DNA of 56,669 bases from Candidatus Kuenenia stuttgartensis (GCA_945861465.1 CAMAVB010000012.1:1-56669); one strand, 5' to 3'; positions 8,617 to 18,198 are shown, numbered from the stretch's first letter. Numbers and translations: made by a program. The notes: generated from the letters alone by a model not told the origin.

Positions 8617-8720
8617 TAGGACTGAGACAGAAATAAGTGGAGCACGATTCCATCGTGCCGAGCACGTTATCAACGTGCTCCACGTCCGGAAGACGACAGT
8701 AATTTCTGCGCCGGTCCTTA
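8617..8720 (+). repeat. ~104-bp palindromic MITE-like repeat, copy A
   Basis: It starts TAGGACTGAGACAGAAATAA and ends CGCCGGTCCTTA. Inside are two small hairpins (GCACGATTCCATCGTGC and GCACGTTATCAACGTGC). Copies occur at 14481-14585 (opposite orientation) and 19532-19636 (same orientation). The ends form imperfect terminal inverted repeats (TAGGAC.. / ..GTCCTTA and CAGAAAT / ATTTCTG). No coding capacity. Confidence 0.9.
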
Positions 8721-8858
8721 AGTCGTCGTGGCCACGATGCGTTTGTCCTCGAATTCTCATGACTTCAGGGGTGGCCGTGATTACGCCCGAAGTCTCACGA
8801 CTTCGGCTATAAAAAAATCCGCCGCACGCCCGCGGGGACTCTCACTCAAAGTGCATTC

Positions 8859-11840
8859 ATGGCAGGCTTGTCTCCAGGATCAGGAAATTCTTCTGGCCGA
8901 CGAAGAATGTGGCTCGTGCTCACAGCAGCAATCACAGTCGCGGCAGCAGTTGTGTTGCTCAAAATTGCTGCGGCATGGAACCGTCCCGATCCCGAGCAAC
9001 TCCTCCGACAGGCGCGGCTGGAACTCGCTGAAGAACATTTTCGCGAAGCTGAACAGCTTGCTCTGAGAGTCGGCGAAACCTCAGGGGCTACGCAATGGGC
9101 CTGGATCGTCGCCGCAGAGGCCGCCATTCGGCAGGACCGACAGAGCGATGCTCTGAAATATTACCTGAGAGTCCCGGAAAATGAGGGCGAATTGTCGTGC
9201 AATGCCGGCTTTGGTGCGGCCGAGATGCTGTGTCACCTCGGAAGACTGAGTGAATCGGAACGATGGCTGCGGAAGGTGCTGGCAGTTGATCCCGGCCATA
9301 CGCTCTCCCATCAGCGACTGGCATTCATCCTTAATATCACGGGGCGTCGCTGGGAAGCAACATCGCATCTGCTGCACATCGTTCAGAAGAGGCCGGGGGA
9401 CATAGAAACTGTTCTGCTGCTGGGCAGTTCAGAACGCATGGTCGAGGACCGGAGTCTTCTTGAACAATGTCTGCAGGCAGCACCCGAAGATCCACTGCCG
9501 CTGCTGGGCGAAGCCCGTCGCCACCTGGCACTGAACGAGGTGGTCGAGGCAACACGGTTACTTGAGCGGATTCGCGTTTCGTTGTCAGCAGAGCCAGAGG
9601 TCCAGGTACGCGTGGGGCAACTGTTGTTGGATGCCAACGACGATGAACCGTTTCTGAAATGGCATCAGGCGCTGCCTGTTGTGGTGGATTCACACCCGGA
9701 TCTCTGGATGGTCCGCGGCAGATTCGCTCTGCAGCGGGGCGAACGCGAGGTGGCCGCACGATGTTTCTGGGAAGCCATGCGACGTGATCCGGAACACCGG
9801 TCCGCGCACTACAGGCTGGGGCAGGTCCTGACGGAACTTGGACAACCCCGGCAGGCAGCGCCATTCCTGGAACGTGCTGAAAGGCTGCTGCAACTGTCGC
9901 TGGTACTCGACGACCTCTTCTACCATCGGACTCAGGTGCCAATTATGGAGCGCGCATCCGTTCTGAACGAGGGACTCGGACGCATTCCCGAAGCCTTCAG
10001 CTGGGCGGTGGCTGCGCTCCAGATCGACCCTGGTACTGCATGGGCTCAAAGTACGGCTCAGCGACTCGCTCCCCTGCGCCCCGATCTGCTCAGAAGGACT
10101 TTGAAGGAAACAAGCCTCGCCGAAAACTCCGACCTGTCGCATTTCCCCCTGCCTGACTGGCCACTCGCGGCGTCCGAAGAAACCCGGATCACAGATGTTT
10201 CAGGTGCAGGAACAGACTCTGTGCAGTTTACTGACGATACACAAAGAACGGGGATCGACTTTGAGTATTTCAACAGTGCTGACGCGGAAACACCGGGAGC
10301 TCGGATTTTTGAAACCACTGGCGGAGGCGTCGGTGTGATTGACTTCGATGCCGATGGCTGGCCTGATCTCTATCTGACCCAGGGTTGCATATGGCCGCCG
10401 GCAACCGGAGCAAAATTGATGTCCGATCAGCTGTATCGAAACATTCGCGGACAGCGATTTGCGGCGTCCACTGAACCGGCAGGGACCGTCGAAACAGGGT
10501 TCGGTCAGGGAGTGTCCGTTGGCGATGTCGATAACGACGGCTTTCCAGACCTCTACGTTGCCAATCTGGGACAGAATCGACTGTTCCATAACAACGGCGA
10601 CGGGTCATTTACTGATATCACTGCGTTCACCGGGCTGGACGGAGCACTTGCAGAACTCTGGACAACCAGTTGTATGATTGCGGACCTGAACGGCGACGGC
10701 CTGCCCGACCTGTTTGATGTGAACTATGCCGCAGGTTCAAATATCGAGACGCTTATCTGCGAAGAGAATGGGACACATCGTTCCTGTTCACCGCGCGCCT
10801 TTGATGCATCTGGTGACCATTTATGGGTGAATCAGGGAGATGGACGGTTCGTCAATGTCAGTGAAATCAGCGGACTCAACGTTCCCGAAGGATTCGGCCT
10901 GGGAATTATTGCCGCTGATTTCTCCGGAGATGGCCGGCTCGACGTCTTTGTGGCCAACGACGAGGTACCCAACTTTTATTTTGTCAACCAGAATTCTGTC
11001 GGCTCTGTGCCTGTGTTTGCAGAACAGGCGATGATTGCCGGCGTGGCAGTGGATGGTGAAGGAGCTGCCCAGGGCTGCATGGGGATCGCTGCAGACGACG
11101 CGGATGGCGATGGGCTCACCGACTTGTTTATCACGAATTTCTACCAGGAATCGAACACGCTCTATTCGCAGGCGACCCGTGGGCAGTTTTTTGATGCCAC
11201 GCGAAAAGCCGGATTGAGGGATCCAGGCTTTGCAATGCTGGGCTTTGGCACACAATTCATTGACGGGGAACTTGATGGCTGGCCCGACCTGGTGCTGACC
11301 AATGGTCATATAGATGATCTGACTGCGCTTGGTGAACCCTGGAAAATGCCGCCGCAGTATTTTCGCAACAGCGGAGGTGGTGAATTCAGAGAATTGCCCG
11401 CAAGTCAGCTTGGCTCTTTTTTCTCAGGACGGTATCTGGGCCGGGGACTGGCTCGAATTGACTGGAATCTGGATGGGCTGGACGACTTCGCTGTTTCTCA
11501 GATCGGTTCACCCGCAGCGTTGTTGACAAACACGACGGCTGAACACGGCCACTTTCTGACAATCCGACTTCTTGGATCACTAACCAGCCGGGATGCGATC
11601 GGAACGGAAGTGGAATTTCAGAAAGGCGATCGCCGCATCGTCAAAACGCTGTTCGGCGGCGATGGATATCAGGCATCCAACCATCGACAGTTGACGATTG
11701 GGCTTGGCGATCAGCTTTGCGTGAGTACTTTGCTTGTCACGTGGCCGGATGGCAGCCAACAAAGTTGGAATGACGTGTCTGCGGACCAGTCGGTCACGGT
11801 CATTCAGGGACGTGAAGTGCTCTACAAAAGTTGTGAGTAG
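8859..11840 (+). CDS. TPR + FG-GAP/VCBS + ASPIC/UnbV exported protein
   Basis: This is a 993-aa protein with one N-terminal signal-anchor helix (~17-38, after GRRR). TPR-like helical repeats cover ~45-430. A VCBS/FG-GAP propeller covers ~485-880, with Ca2+-type loops such as DFDADGWPDLY, DVDNDGFPDLY, DLNGDGLPDLF and DADGDGLTDLF. A C-terminal ASPIC/UnbV (CRTAC1-like) domain is at ~905-985 and ends TWPDGSQQSW. This domain order is common in planctomycete and acidobacterial exported proteins thought to bind surfaces or partners; substrate unknown. The start is the ATG at 8859 without a clear Shine-Dalgarno. It is 314 bp downstream of the DUF1559 gene, beyond a terminator and repeat, so it is probably transcribed separately. 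Confidence 0.9.
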   Translation: MAGLSPGSGNSSGRRRMWLVLTAAITVAAAVVLLKIAAAWNRPDPEQLLRQARLELAEEHFREAEQLALRVGETSGATQWAWIVAAEAAIRQDRQSDALKYYLRVPENEGELSCNAGFGAAEMLCHLGRLSESERWLRKVLAVDPGHTLSHQRLAFILNITGRRWEATSHLLHIVQKRPGDIETVLLLGSSERMVEDRSLLEQCLQAAPEDPLPLLGEARRHLALNEVVEATRLLERIRVSLSAEPEVQVRVGQLLLDANDDEPFLKWHQALPVVVDSHPDLWMVRGRFALQRGEREVAARCFWEAMRRDPEHRSAHYRLGQVLTELGQPRQAAPFLERAERLLQLSLVLDDLFYHRTQVPIMERASVLNEGLGRIPEAFSWAVAALQIDPGTAWAQSTAQRLAPLRPDLLRRTLKETSLAENSDLSHFPLPDWPLAASEETRITDVSGAGTDSVQFTDDTQRTGIDFEYFNSADAETPGARIFETTGGGVGVIDFDADGWPDLYLTQGCIWPPATGAKLMSDQLYRNIRGQRFAASTEPAGTVETGFGQGVSVGDVDNDGFPDLYVANLGQNRLFHNNGDGSFTDITAFTGLDGALAELWTTSCMIADLNGDGLPDLFDVNYAAGSNIETLICEENGTHRSCSPRAFDASGDHLWVNQGDGRFVNVSEISGLNVPEGFGLGIIAADFSGDGRLDVFVANDEVPNFYFVNQNSVGSVPVFAEQAMIAGVAVDGEGAAQGCMGIAADDADGDGLTDLFITNFYQESNTLYSQATRGQFFDATRKAGLRDPGFAMLGFGTQFIDGELDGWPDLVLTNGHIDDLTALGEPWKMPPQYFRNSGGGEFRELPASQLGSFFSGRYLGRGLARIDWNLDGLDDFAVSQIGSPAALLTNTTAEHGHFLTIRLLGSLTSRDAIGTEVEFQKGDRRIVKTLFGGDGYQASNHRQLTIGLGDQLCVSTLLVTWPDGSQQSWNDVSADQSVTVIQGREVLYKSCE

Positions 11841-11878
11841 TTTGAACCGTAACCAGAAATCAATTCTTCGTAACACAT

Positions 11879-11896
11879 TTTCTGTCTCAGTCCTCA
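11879..11896 (-). repeat. Terminus-only remnant of the MITE-like repeat
   Basis: Read on the minus strand this is GAGGACTGAGACAGAAAA, matching the left end of copies A and C (AGGACTGAGACAGAAATAA) for about 16 bases. No body or opposite end is recognisable nearby. It contains the TGA stop of the lipoprotein gene. Confidence 0.55.
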
Positions 11897-12354
11897 AGCT
11901 TGATCTCGAAGTTGTTTTCCTCACCGTCCCTGACCTCAAATGTGAGGCCGGAAGTTGCTGGCATCGAATACTTCTCAGGCACAAGGTACAGAATTTTAGC
12001 TTCTGCGGGAGTCTCTTGCGCCGCCTTTGCGGCCTCTTCCATCGAGACCGAACCAGTCGCTGCCGCTTTCGTCGGCGGTGCAATCGTCTTGGAAACAGTG
12101 ACCATGTGTTTGCCCACGACAGCGCCGTCGCCCGATCGAATCGTGGTCAGCACAAACTTACCCTCCTCGTCCGTCACGGCAATTGCAGGACGGATCTTGC
12201 CGTCACCAAGAAACGCAACATTTGCTTCGCTGACAGGCTGCCCCTTGTAGACAACGACTCCAGACACATTAACCGTTTCTACTCCTGCGCCGCCAGAACA
12301 GCCGTTCAGCAACAACGCAAACAGCAGAATGATCCTGTATCGGTATGAAAACAT
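11887..12354 (-). CDS. Small lipoprotein with carboxypeptidase-regulatory-like fold
   Basis: The product is 155 aa. A lipoprotein signal (MFSYRYRIILLFALLLNGC) has its lipobox Cys at 19. The mature part has a transthyretin/CarboxypepD_reg-like pattern: VNVSGVVVYKGQPVSEANVAFLG followed by AVTDEEGKFVL. Planctomycete genomes carry many such small lipoproteins beside DUF1559 genes; here the DUF1559 gene is 3.3 kb away. The protein is probably membrane-anchored and faces the periplasm; its function is unknown. The TGA stop lies inside a 16-base match to the end of the MITE-like repeat (AGGACTGAGACAGAAA), so the gene's 3' end may have been shaped by a repeat. It converges with the UnbV-type gene, with 46 bp between the stops. 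Confidence 0.82.
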   Translation of the reverse strand: MFSYRYRIILLFALLLNGCSGGAGVETVNVSGVVVYKGQPVSEANVAFLGDGKIRPAIAVTDEEGKFVLTTIRSGDGAVVGKHMVTVSKTIAPPTKAAATGSVSMEEAAKAAQETPAEAKILYLVPEKYSMPATSGLTFEVRDGEENNFEIKLED

Positions 12355-12619
12355 GGGTATTCACTTTCAGAAAAAGAGATGCCGAGCCTGCCGAACCGCA
12401 GCAGAACCATAATTAACCGGCTGCACCATAAGCAAAAACCAAACGAAATTCCAGGCAAACGCCGTTTACAAAATGCGGGCCAGCACAAAAGCATGTTTTT
12501 CCGTCTACTACTCGTTGTTCACATGAATTCATTATGACACTTTTGAAATTTCACCCGCAATCTGCCAGAATCCCACTTCATCAGGACACCATCACGAACC
12601 GCAGAACGGAGATTGCAGC

Positions 12620-14482
12620 ATGGCCACCGAGACGAATGGAAGTAAAGAACTCGCCCCTCAATTGACTGTCGAACAGGTCATCCACGCCCTGCGATATTGC
12701 GATGATGAAGCACCGGTGGCAGCCCTGCGCGCGGCGGTCGCGTATGGCGGAGAAATCGCACCGGCGCTGATCGCGGAAATCGAGAACGCCGCTGAGGAAT
12801 CTGCGAACGGAGATCCGCTGTTGCATGATTCTCATCGCCTTGCGGTGATGTTGCTGACTGTGATCGATGCGCGCGACGCGCTGCCGGAGATTCTGGATGC
12901 GTTCCGTGACGACGATTACATTGAGCTGCCACTCTTCAGCGAAATGCTCACGGATACGCTTCCGCATGTTGTGGCGCAGCTGGCAGACAGTGCGGCAACA
13001 GTCATCGCTGAAATGGATGATCCGGGTTGTGAATCGTTTTATTATCAGGCGATGATTGAAGCGCTCTTCGGTTTGGTCGCTGAGGGAAAGGCATCGCGAG
13101 AAGAAGCAGCCCGCGTGCTCCTGCAACGAGTCGCGAAACTCACTTCGGCGGCCGATCGGGAGGTGATCGCATCATTGGTCGTCGCGTTGACTGATCTGGC
13201 TGCGCCGGGGACTGAAGAACTTGTCATGGAAATCTTCGATCGAGAGTCTGTCGATCCAACGATCATTGATCGCAACGCCTGCCAGGCGGCATTTGCCCAC
13301 GCCGACGAACACTTCGAGCGCAAAGCTGAAGAGTTTCGCCGCAACCGAATCGGTGATCCCGTGGAGTATTTTCAGCTTCTGCCACGAAGTTTTGCGGATG
13401 ATTTCCCGCCTGAGGACGTTGATCAGGCGATTGCGCGAATCCGCGAAGGAGGCGATCTGAACGACATACTTTCGGCAGTCCGATGGCTGCGTCGGCATCG
13501 TGAAGAGTCCACGCCACCGTTGATGCAGATCCTGAAAGATGCGGCGACGTTCCGCGACGATGAAACCGACGAAGAATGGCTGGTCTCTGACGCTCATGAC
13601 ATTGCCGCTGTGCTGCTGACGGAATTTGAATTCACGGAGGCGTTGCCCGTTGTTCTTAAGGGCGTCTGCCATCCGAATCCCGAAGTTGTGAGTCGGTTCA
13701 CGGACGTGACTATGACATATCTTGATCAGATTGTGGGCCGTCTGGCTTCGCATCCGGACGCAATCCGCAAATTGGCGGAAGCCCCGAATGTCGATGAAGC
13801 CGTGCGATCCGAACTCGTCGATGGAATCTACTGGATGATCGTCGAAGGCAAGCTCTCTCGGGAATCGGCGATTGAGTACCTTCGATCCTGGATGAATCAG
13901 ACAATTGAGAAATCTGACGAGGCACTCACCACGACCATCATCGGGGTCCTTCTCGACCTTGAGGCCAAAGAAGCCGAAGTCGATATCCGGCGAGCGTTCA
14001 GTCAGGACTGCATCGACGAATACCGACTTTGCGAAGAAGAAGTGGACGACTGGCTTGAGGAAGAAAACGTTGATTTCAGGGAAGAATTGGAGGATCGACG
14101 TCGCTACAGGCGGATCGAAAATTCCATCGTCGAGGTGCGATCGTGGCAGTCGAACCGCGACGATGAGGATGAACTCGACGGCTATGACCCGGATGGTTTC
14201 GACGACGAAGATGGCGATGAGAATGGTTTCGACGAACGGGAGCCGCTCCTGCTTCCTCCCGGCCTCGATCTGGAAGGCGCGACGGAATACGTAAACGGTC
14301 TTGAATCACTTCGCCAGATGCGACTGTCCGAGCGGGCACGTCAGCAGGATCCGTACGAAGACTATGATCCCGCTCCTGTCGAGACCATTCGCACAGCAAA
14401 CTCAAAAGTTGGCCGCAACGATCCCTGCCCTTGCGGCAGCGGCAGGAAGTACAAGAAGTGCTGCCTGAAGGCAGACGACTAA
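12620..14482 (+). CDS. DUF1186-like helical-repeat protein with C-terminal SEC-C zinc motif
   Basis: This 620-aa acidic protein is mostly HEAT-like alpha-helical repeats. A DUF1186-like N-terminal block (DSHRLAVMLLTVIDARDALPEIL) is repeated in degenerate form in the middle (SDAHDIAAVLLTEFEFTEALPVVL). An Asp/Glu-rich linker (~510-560) leads to a C-terminal SEC-C motif, GRNDPCPCGSGRKYKKCCLK (~598-617). SEC-C binds one zinc; in SecA it contacts SecB and ribosomes, and elsewhere it tags diverse proteins. The role here is unknown, possibly a cytoplasmic scaffold. GGAG lies about 9 bases before the ATG. The stop TAA forms the first bases of MITE-like repeat copy B. Confidence 0.85.
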   Translation: MATETNGSKELAPQLTVEQVIHALRYCDDEAPVAALRAAVAYGGEIAPALIAEIENAAEESANGDPLLHDSHRLAVMLLTVIDARDALPEILDAFRDDDYIELPLFSEMLTDTLPHVVAQLADSAATVIAEMDDPGCESFYYQAMIEALFGLVAEGKASREEAARVLLQRVAKLTSAADREVIASLVVALTDLAAPGTEELVMEIFDRESVDPTIIDRNACQAAFAHADEHFERKAEEFRRNRIGDPVEYFQLLPRSFADDFPPEDVDQAIARIREGGDLNDILSAVRWLRRHREESTPPLMQILKDAATFRDDETDEEWLVSDAHDIAAVLLTEFEFTEALPVVLKGVCHPNPEVVSRFTDVTMTYLDQIVGRLASHPDAIRKLAEAPNVDEAVRSELVDGIYWMIVEGKLSRESAIEYLRSWMNQTIEKSDEALTTTIIGVLLDLEAKEAEVDIRRAFSQDCIDEYRLCEEEVDDWLEEENVDFREELEDRRRYRRIENSIVEVRSWQSNRDDEDELDGYDPDGFDDEDGDENGFDEREPLLLPPGLDLEGATEYVNGLESLRQMRLSERARQQDPYEDYDPAPVETIRTANSKVGRNDPCPCGSGRKYKKCCLKADD

Positions 14483-14585
14483 GGACCGGCGCAGAAATAA
14501 CGGTCGTCTTCCGGACGTGGAGCACGCTTCTAACGTGCCAGGCACGATGGAATCGTGCCCCACTTATTTTCTGTCTCAGTTCTAA
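14481..14585 (-). repeat. ~105-bp MITE-like repeat, copy B
   Basis: This is the reverse-orientation copy of the element at 8617-8720. On the plus strand it starts AAGGACCGGCGCAGAAATAA and ends TTTTCTGTCTCAGTTCTA. The internal hairpins are conserved with compensatory-looking changes (GCACGCTTCTAACGTGC, GCACGATGGAATCGTGC). Its first bases overlap the stop codon of the SEC-C gene. Confidence 0.9.
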
Positions 14586-14753
14586 TGTCGAGCACGGGCG
14601 GAGAGACTTTGGCTCGGGTCCCGGAATCGTCTGGCAATCACGCTCGTCCGGGAATACGATACTTGTCGCACGACGGGCTTGCGTGCCGCAGGAATCTCCT
14701 GCGATTGGCTCCACACACACGAAATCGGCGCTTGCATTCTTGGATTCCATGTC

Positions 14754-15359
14754 ATGATCTCTGCTTTGGCCCTGTCTGAACACGTCGTCGATGACGATCG
14801 CGGATTTCCTTTGCTCAGCGTTCGACTCATCGAGCCCATCGAGACAATTATTGCTAACAACCCGGAATTAAAGGTTGAACAAACTGCTGACGGGGAGCTG
14901 GTTTTCATGTCACCAACCGGAGGGGAAAGCGGACTTCGAAATTCAGACATTAATGCAGATCTTGTCATCTGGGCCAGGAGTTATGGAGGAATCGTCTTCG
15001 ACTCATCAACCCTTTTTCGACTTCCCAACGGAGCCCTTCGTTCTCCGGATGCCTCATGGATACAGACTGCGCGATGGCAGTGCCTGTCGGATCAGGAACG
15101 AAAATCCTTTCCGCCGATTGCACCGGACTTTGTCATCGAGCTGCGATCGCAGACAGATCGCGTCATCGACCTTCAGGAAAAGATGAAAGAATACGCCTCC
15201 TGCGGTGTGCGTCTGGGTTGGCTGATTGATCCGCTGCTGAAGCAGGTTCACATTTATCGATCTGTCGAAGCGCCAATAGTCCTCAGTCAACCAGGCAGAG
15301 TTTCAGATGAGGCGATTCTTCCCGGGTTTATTCTGGATCTGAGCCGGATCTTTGCCTGA
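14754..15359 (+). CDS. Uma2-family (DUF820) restriction-endonuclease-like protein
   Basis: The product is 201 aa from the ATG at 14754; the frame is open further upstream without a better start. The Uma2 pattern is clear: MSPTGGESGLRNSDI, FRLPNGALRSPDASWI (the RxPDxSxI block with a metal-binding Asp), IAPDFVIELRSQTD (the E-x-hydrophobic-Arg/Lys-S part of the PD-(D/E)xK site), LQEKMKEYASCGVRLGWLIDP and VHIYR. The family adopts the PD-(D/E)xK nuclease fold and is highly multiplied in cyanobacteria and planctomycetes; substrate and role are unknown, and nuclease activity is seldom shown. It stands alone, between MITE copy B and another palindromic element. Confidence 0.88.
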   Translation: MISALALSEHVVDDDRGFPLLSVRLIEPIETIIANNPELKVEQTADGELVFMSPTGGESGLRNSDINADLVIWARSYGGIVFDSSTLFRLPNGALRSPDASWIQTARWQCLSDQERKSFPPIAPDFVIELRSQTDRVIDLQEKMKEYASCGVRLGWLIDPLLKQVHIYRSVEAPIVLSQPGRVSDEAILPGFILDLSRIFA

Positions 15360-15389
15360 TGCTCAATGAGCCTTCCCGCGTTTCCCTTT

Positions 15390-15502
15390 AGGCGAGCGGC
15401 GGATAAGTTCTTACCGTACAGCGGACTTCCAAGTCCGCCGAAACAAACGACGGACAAGGATGTCCGTCGTACAGCAGGCAAATTCTTATCTGCCGCTCGC
15501 CT
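15390..15502. repeat. 113-bp element with terminal inverted repeats and inner hairpins
   Basis: The left end AGGCGAGCGGCGGATAAG and the right end CTTATCTGCCGCTCGCCT are inverted repeats with one mismatch. Inside lie two separate hairpins, GCGGACTTCCAAGTCCGC and GACGGACAAGGATGTCCGTC. It fills the space between the convergent Uma2 and PabB genes, 12 bases from the PabB stop, and may serve as a bidirectional terminator. Confidence 0.85.
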
Positions 15503-15513
15503 TACCACGCCTT

Positions 15514-16980
15514 TCAGACGACAGGACGATCGCCCTCACTGCCTGGGGCTCGCAGTGAGCGGATCATGCCGGACGCTTTGTGGAGGGTCTCTCGGTATTC
15601 ATCGAGAGGGTCGGAGTCGGCAACGATGCCGCCGCCAACCGGGAATTGGACCCAGCCGTGTTTGAGCGTAAACGTGCGAATGAGGATGCTGCTGTCGAAG
15701 TTGCCACAGGGTCCGAGGAAGAACAGACATCCGCAGTAGGCTCCGCGAACGGTTGGTTCCATTTCTGCGATGATTTCCATCGCGCGGATTTTGGGTGCTC
15801 CGGTAATCGAGCCGCCGGGAAAACAGCCAGCCATGAGGTCCCAGACATCACAATCGTCGCGCAGGGTTCCGACGACCGTTGAGACCAGATGCAGGACCGT
15901 TTCAAAGCGTTCGACTTCACAGAGTCCTGTGACGCGAACTGTTCCGGGTTGACACGACCTGGAAATGTCGTTCCGCAACAGATCAACGATCATGACGTTC
16001 TCCGCGCGGTCCTTTTCGCTGGTCGAAAGTTCGGCACCGGCATACAAGTCGGCGATCGGGGAACGCGGTCGGCGGCGCGTGCCTTTGATTGGTCGAGTCT
16101 CCACTTGCCGGGACCGATCGACTTTCAGAAATCGTTCCGGTGACGCGCTGACGATGGAAAAATCGTCTGCCTTGAGCAAGCCGCAGAACGGAGCGGGGTT
16201 GTTGGTGCGGATGCTCGCGTAAAGCTGGGTGGTCGTTCCTGACCACGGCGACAGGAGTCGCTGCGACAGGTTGGCCTGAAAGATGTCGCCTGCCCGGATG
16301 TATTCGATGACGCGGGCCACTGACGTGGTGTACTGATCGCGCGTGAAGTCGGAATAGATCTCGGAGCCTGGTTCGATCCGATGATGCCGCTCAGCGATCG
16401 TGATTGACTGAGAATTTAAGACGGCTGCGGCGACGGATGTGGGATTGTGATCGACCTCGCGCTGCAGACGATCGTCAATCCATGCGGCTCGGTCAGGGTG
16501 GGTCACTGTCGGTTGCGGCGACGGAACGTCCTGAAGTTGCAATACGTAGCGACGAACGGTACATGCGATGTGGTCCCAGACGATGGCCCAATCGAACAGT
16601 CCGACCAGCAATGCCGGAGTTTTGAAATCGTCGATTGCGGGATTTGGAATTCTCTCGAAAGCCTGACCGAGTTCGTACGACAACAAGCCCGCGATTCCGC
16701 CGCAAAATGGTGGCAGCGTTTCGCGTTCCTCGTCAGACAGCGCGGGGAGACGTTCTTGCCACGCTCGGAGCACGTCAAATGGATCGTCTCCGAGCACAGC
16801 TGTGTCGAGCTGCGTCACAGCAACCGGATCGGCGGTCAATATCGTATACCGCGCGTCGCGTTCCCGATGCTGGGCGGCACTGTCAAACAGCAACACAAAC
16901 CGTTCATCCTCAAATGCTGCCAGAGTGCAGGTTACGTCAAGGGCAGGATCGAGATTTGAGATCAGGACAGACACGGGCAT
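15514..16980 (-). CDS. pabB: Aminodeoxychorismate synthase component I
   Basis: The 488-aa product is full length for the family. It converts chorismate (with ammonia from a PabA-type glutaminase) to 4-amino-4-deoxychorismate for folate synthesis, in the cytoplasm. The N-terminal Anth_synt_I_N-like region (GGIAGLLSYELGQAFE) precedes the chorismate-binding domain with GDIFQANLSQR, SASPERFL, PIKGTRRR, EKDRAENVMIVDLLRND, PGGSITGAPK and PVGGGIVADSDP. The Lys in PIKGT (~297) is the nucleophile typical of PabB; anthranilate synthases have PIAGT. This supports pabB over trpE. No PabA or PabC gene is adjacent. Confidence 0.93.
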   Translation of the reverse strand: MPVSVLISNLDPALDVTCTLAAFEDERFVLLFDSAAQHRERDARYTILTADPVAVTQLDTAVLGDDPFDVLRAWQERLPALSDEERETLPPFCGGIAGLLSYELGQAFERIPNPAIDDFKTPALLVGLFDWAIVWDHIACTVRRYVLQLQDVPSPQPTVTHPDRAAWIDDRLQREVDHNPTSVAAAVLNSQSITIAERHHRIEPGSEIYSDFTRDQYTTSVARVIEYIRAGDIFQANLSQRLLSPWSGTTTQLYASIRTNNPAPFCGLLKADDFSIVSASPERFLKVDRSRQVETRPIKGTRRRPRSPIADLYAGAELSTSEKDRAENVMIVDLLRNDISRSCQPGTVRVTGLCEVERFETVLHLVSTVVGTLRDDCDVWDLMAGCFPGGSITGAPKIRAMEIIAEMEPTVRGAYCGCLFFLGPCGNFDSSILIRTFTLKHGWVQFPVGGGIVADSDPLDEYRETLHKASGMIRSLRAPGSEGDRPVV

Positions 16981-17271
16981 GGTTCAGAGGGAAAGGTGAG
17001 ACAAATCAAACAGGCCATACTGTAGGTTGGAACCGCCCTGCATTGCGAGCGCATCCGGCCAGTCGGGCAGTTTCTCATCCGATCAAAACGACTTTTCCGC
17101 AGCCCAATCCCACCCAATGGCAGGTGTAAATGGTGATTGCGTAAAGTTTTTTCGTGGATAGTATTGAGTTCTTTGTCAGAATGCTCACGATTCGATAGAA
17201 ACCATCGTCCTCCTGTCTACTCTATTCCGGTATTGAGCGTAGTCCTGTCCCGAGTTCTGAAAGGTCGTCCC

Positions 17272-18198
17272 ATGTCGGTTGCCGAAAAAACCAGCGTCCG
17301 CGCGACACGTTCGGTGCGTTCGCCACATATCAAGCTGACAAAGTACGACGTCATGGTTTCGGCCCTTTCAACGTCCGCCATGTGCGCGATGCTGACGTTG
17401 ATCGTGATGATCTTCATTTGGCTGTCGAATCTGCTCCCATCACCGCAAAAAAAGCAGGTCGTCATGCTTCCACCTGGCGATGGCGGCTGGGAAGACGGCA
17501 CCCCAAACGCAACGCCGGACGTGGAATCGCCGGAGGACGCCTCGGAAGATCCGTCACTCGCCAATGAAGAAACTGACGTGACTGAATTGGAAGAAGTCGT
17601 CGAACAGGTTGTGGATGTCTCCGAAAATGCAGCGTCAGTCGTGGCACCGAATGAATTCACCGGTTCAAAGAATACAGGGATCCCCGGCAGCGCCGACGGG
17701 ACCGGTGGTCGGCCTTTAGGAACAGGTGGTGGTGGTCGTGGCGGCACGAAACGGGAACAGCGCTGGATTGTCGAATTCGCTGACAAGGGCGATTTGGAGA
17801 GTTACGCCGCACAGCTGGATTTTTTTGGAATCGAATTGGGGGCGATGTTCCCTGCGGAAAGTCGTCTGGTCTATATGAGCAACATGAGCGCAGACAAACC
17901 TACAACGCGAGAAATCAAGGAAGGTGCGGCTGGAGCGGAGCAGAGATTGTTCATGAACTGGGCTGACGGAAGTGAAGATCGGCGCGTGGCGGACGTCGAG
18001 CTGTTTCAGAAAGCGGGGATTGATGCATCCGCCGCAGCGGTGCTGCACTTCTACAGGTCAGAAACAGAAACGCTGATGGCCACGATTGAACAGGAATTCG
18101 GAGGCCGCACGGTCGATGAAATCCGAAAAACGTATTTTCGAGTTCGCAAAGCTGGCAGTGCTTATGAGTTTTTTGTTCAGAAGCAGTTGCTAAAGTAG
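17272..18198 (+). CDS. Membrane-anchored protein, first gene of the Exb-like cluster
   Basis: The product is 308 aa from the ATG at 17272, chosen because AAAGG lies about 9 bases upstream; the frame extends to 17137 but those residues look non-coding. The cytoplasmic N-terminus is basic, one membrane helix lies at ~28-52, then an acidic Pro/Glu linker (~60-125), a Gly-rich stretch (GTGGGGRGG) and a C-terminal alpha/beta domain (~165-308). No named family was recognised. The topology (short inside part, single helix, low-complexity periplasmic linker, folded tip) resembles TonB/TolA-like partners of ExbB/ExbD. With ExbB and ExbD directly downstream, it is inferred to be the force-transmitting or coupling partner. 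Confidence 0.75.
   Translation: MSVAEKTSVRATRSVRSPHIKLTKYDVMVSALSTSAMCAMLTLIVMIFIWLSNLLPSPQKKQVVMLPPGDGGWEDGTPNATPDVESPEDASEDPSLANEETDVTELEEVVEQVVDVSENAASVVAPNEFTGSKNTGIPGSADGTGGRPLGTGGGGRGGTKREQRWIVEFADKGDLESYAAQLDFFGIELGAMFPAESRLVYMSNMSADKPTTREIKEGAAGAEQRLFMNWADGSEDRRVADVELFQKAGIDASAAAVLHFYRSETETLMATIEQEFGGRTVDEIRKTYFRVRKAGSAYEFFVQKQLLK

Noticed and set aside
14601-14753. 25-residue upstream extension of the Uma2 protein from a TTG at 14679
   Set aside because: No Shine-Dalgarno and no match to the family N-terminus; the ATG at 14754 gives a normal length.
15889-16959. Plus-strand frames of 80-170 codons opposite pabB
   Set aside because: PabB motifs cover the minus strand continuously; the plus frames have no supporting features.
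17137-17271. 45-residue upstream extension of the first gene of the Exb-like cluster
   Set aside because: The ATG at 17272 has a good Shine-Dalgarno and is followed by a normal cytoplasmic tail and membrane helix.
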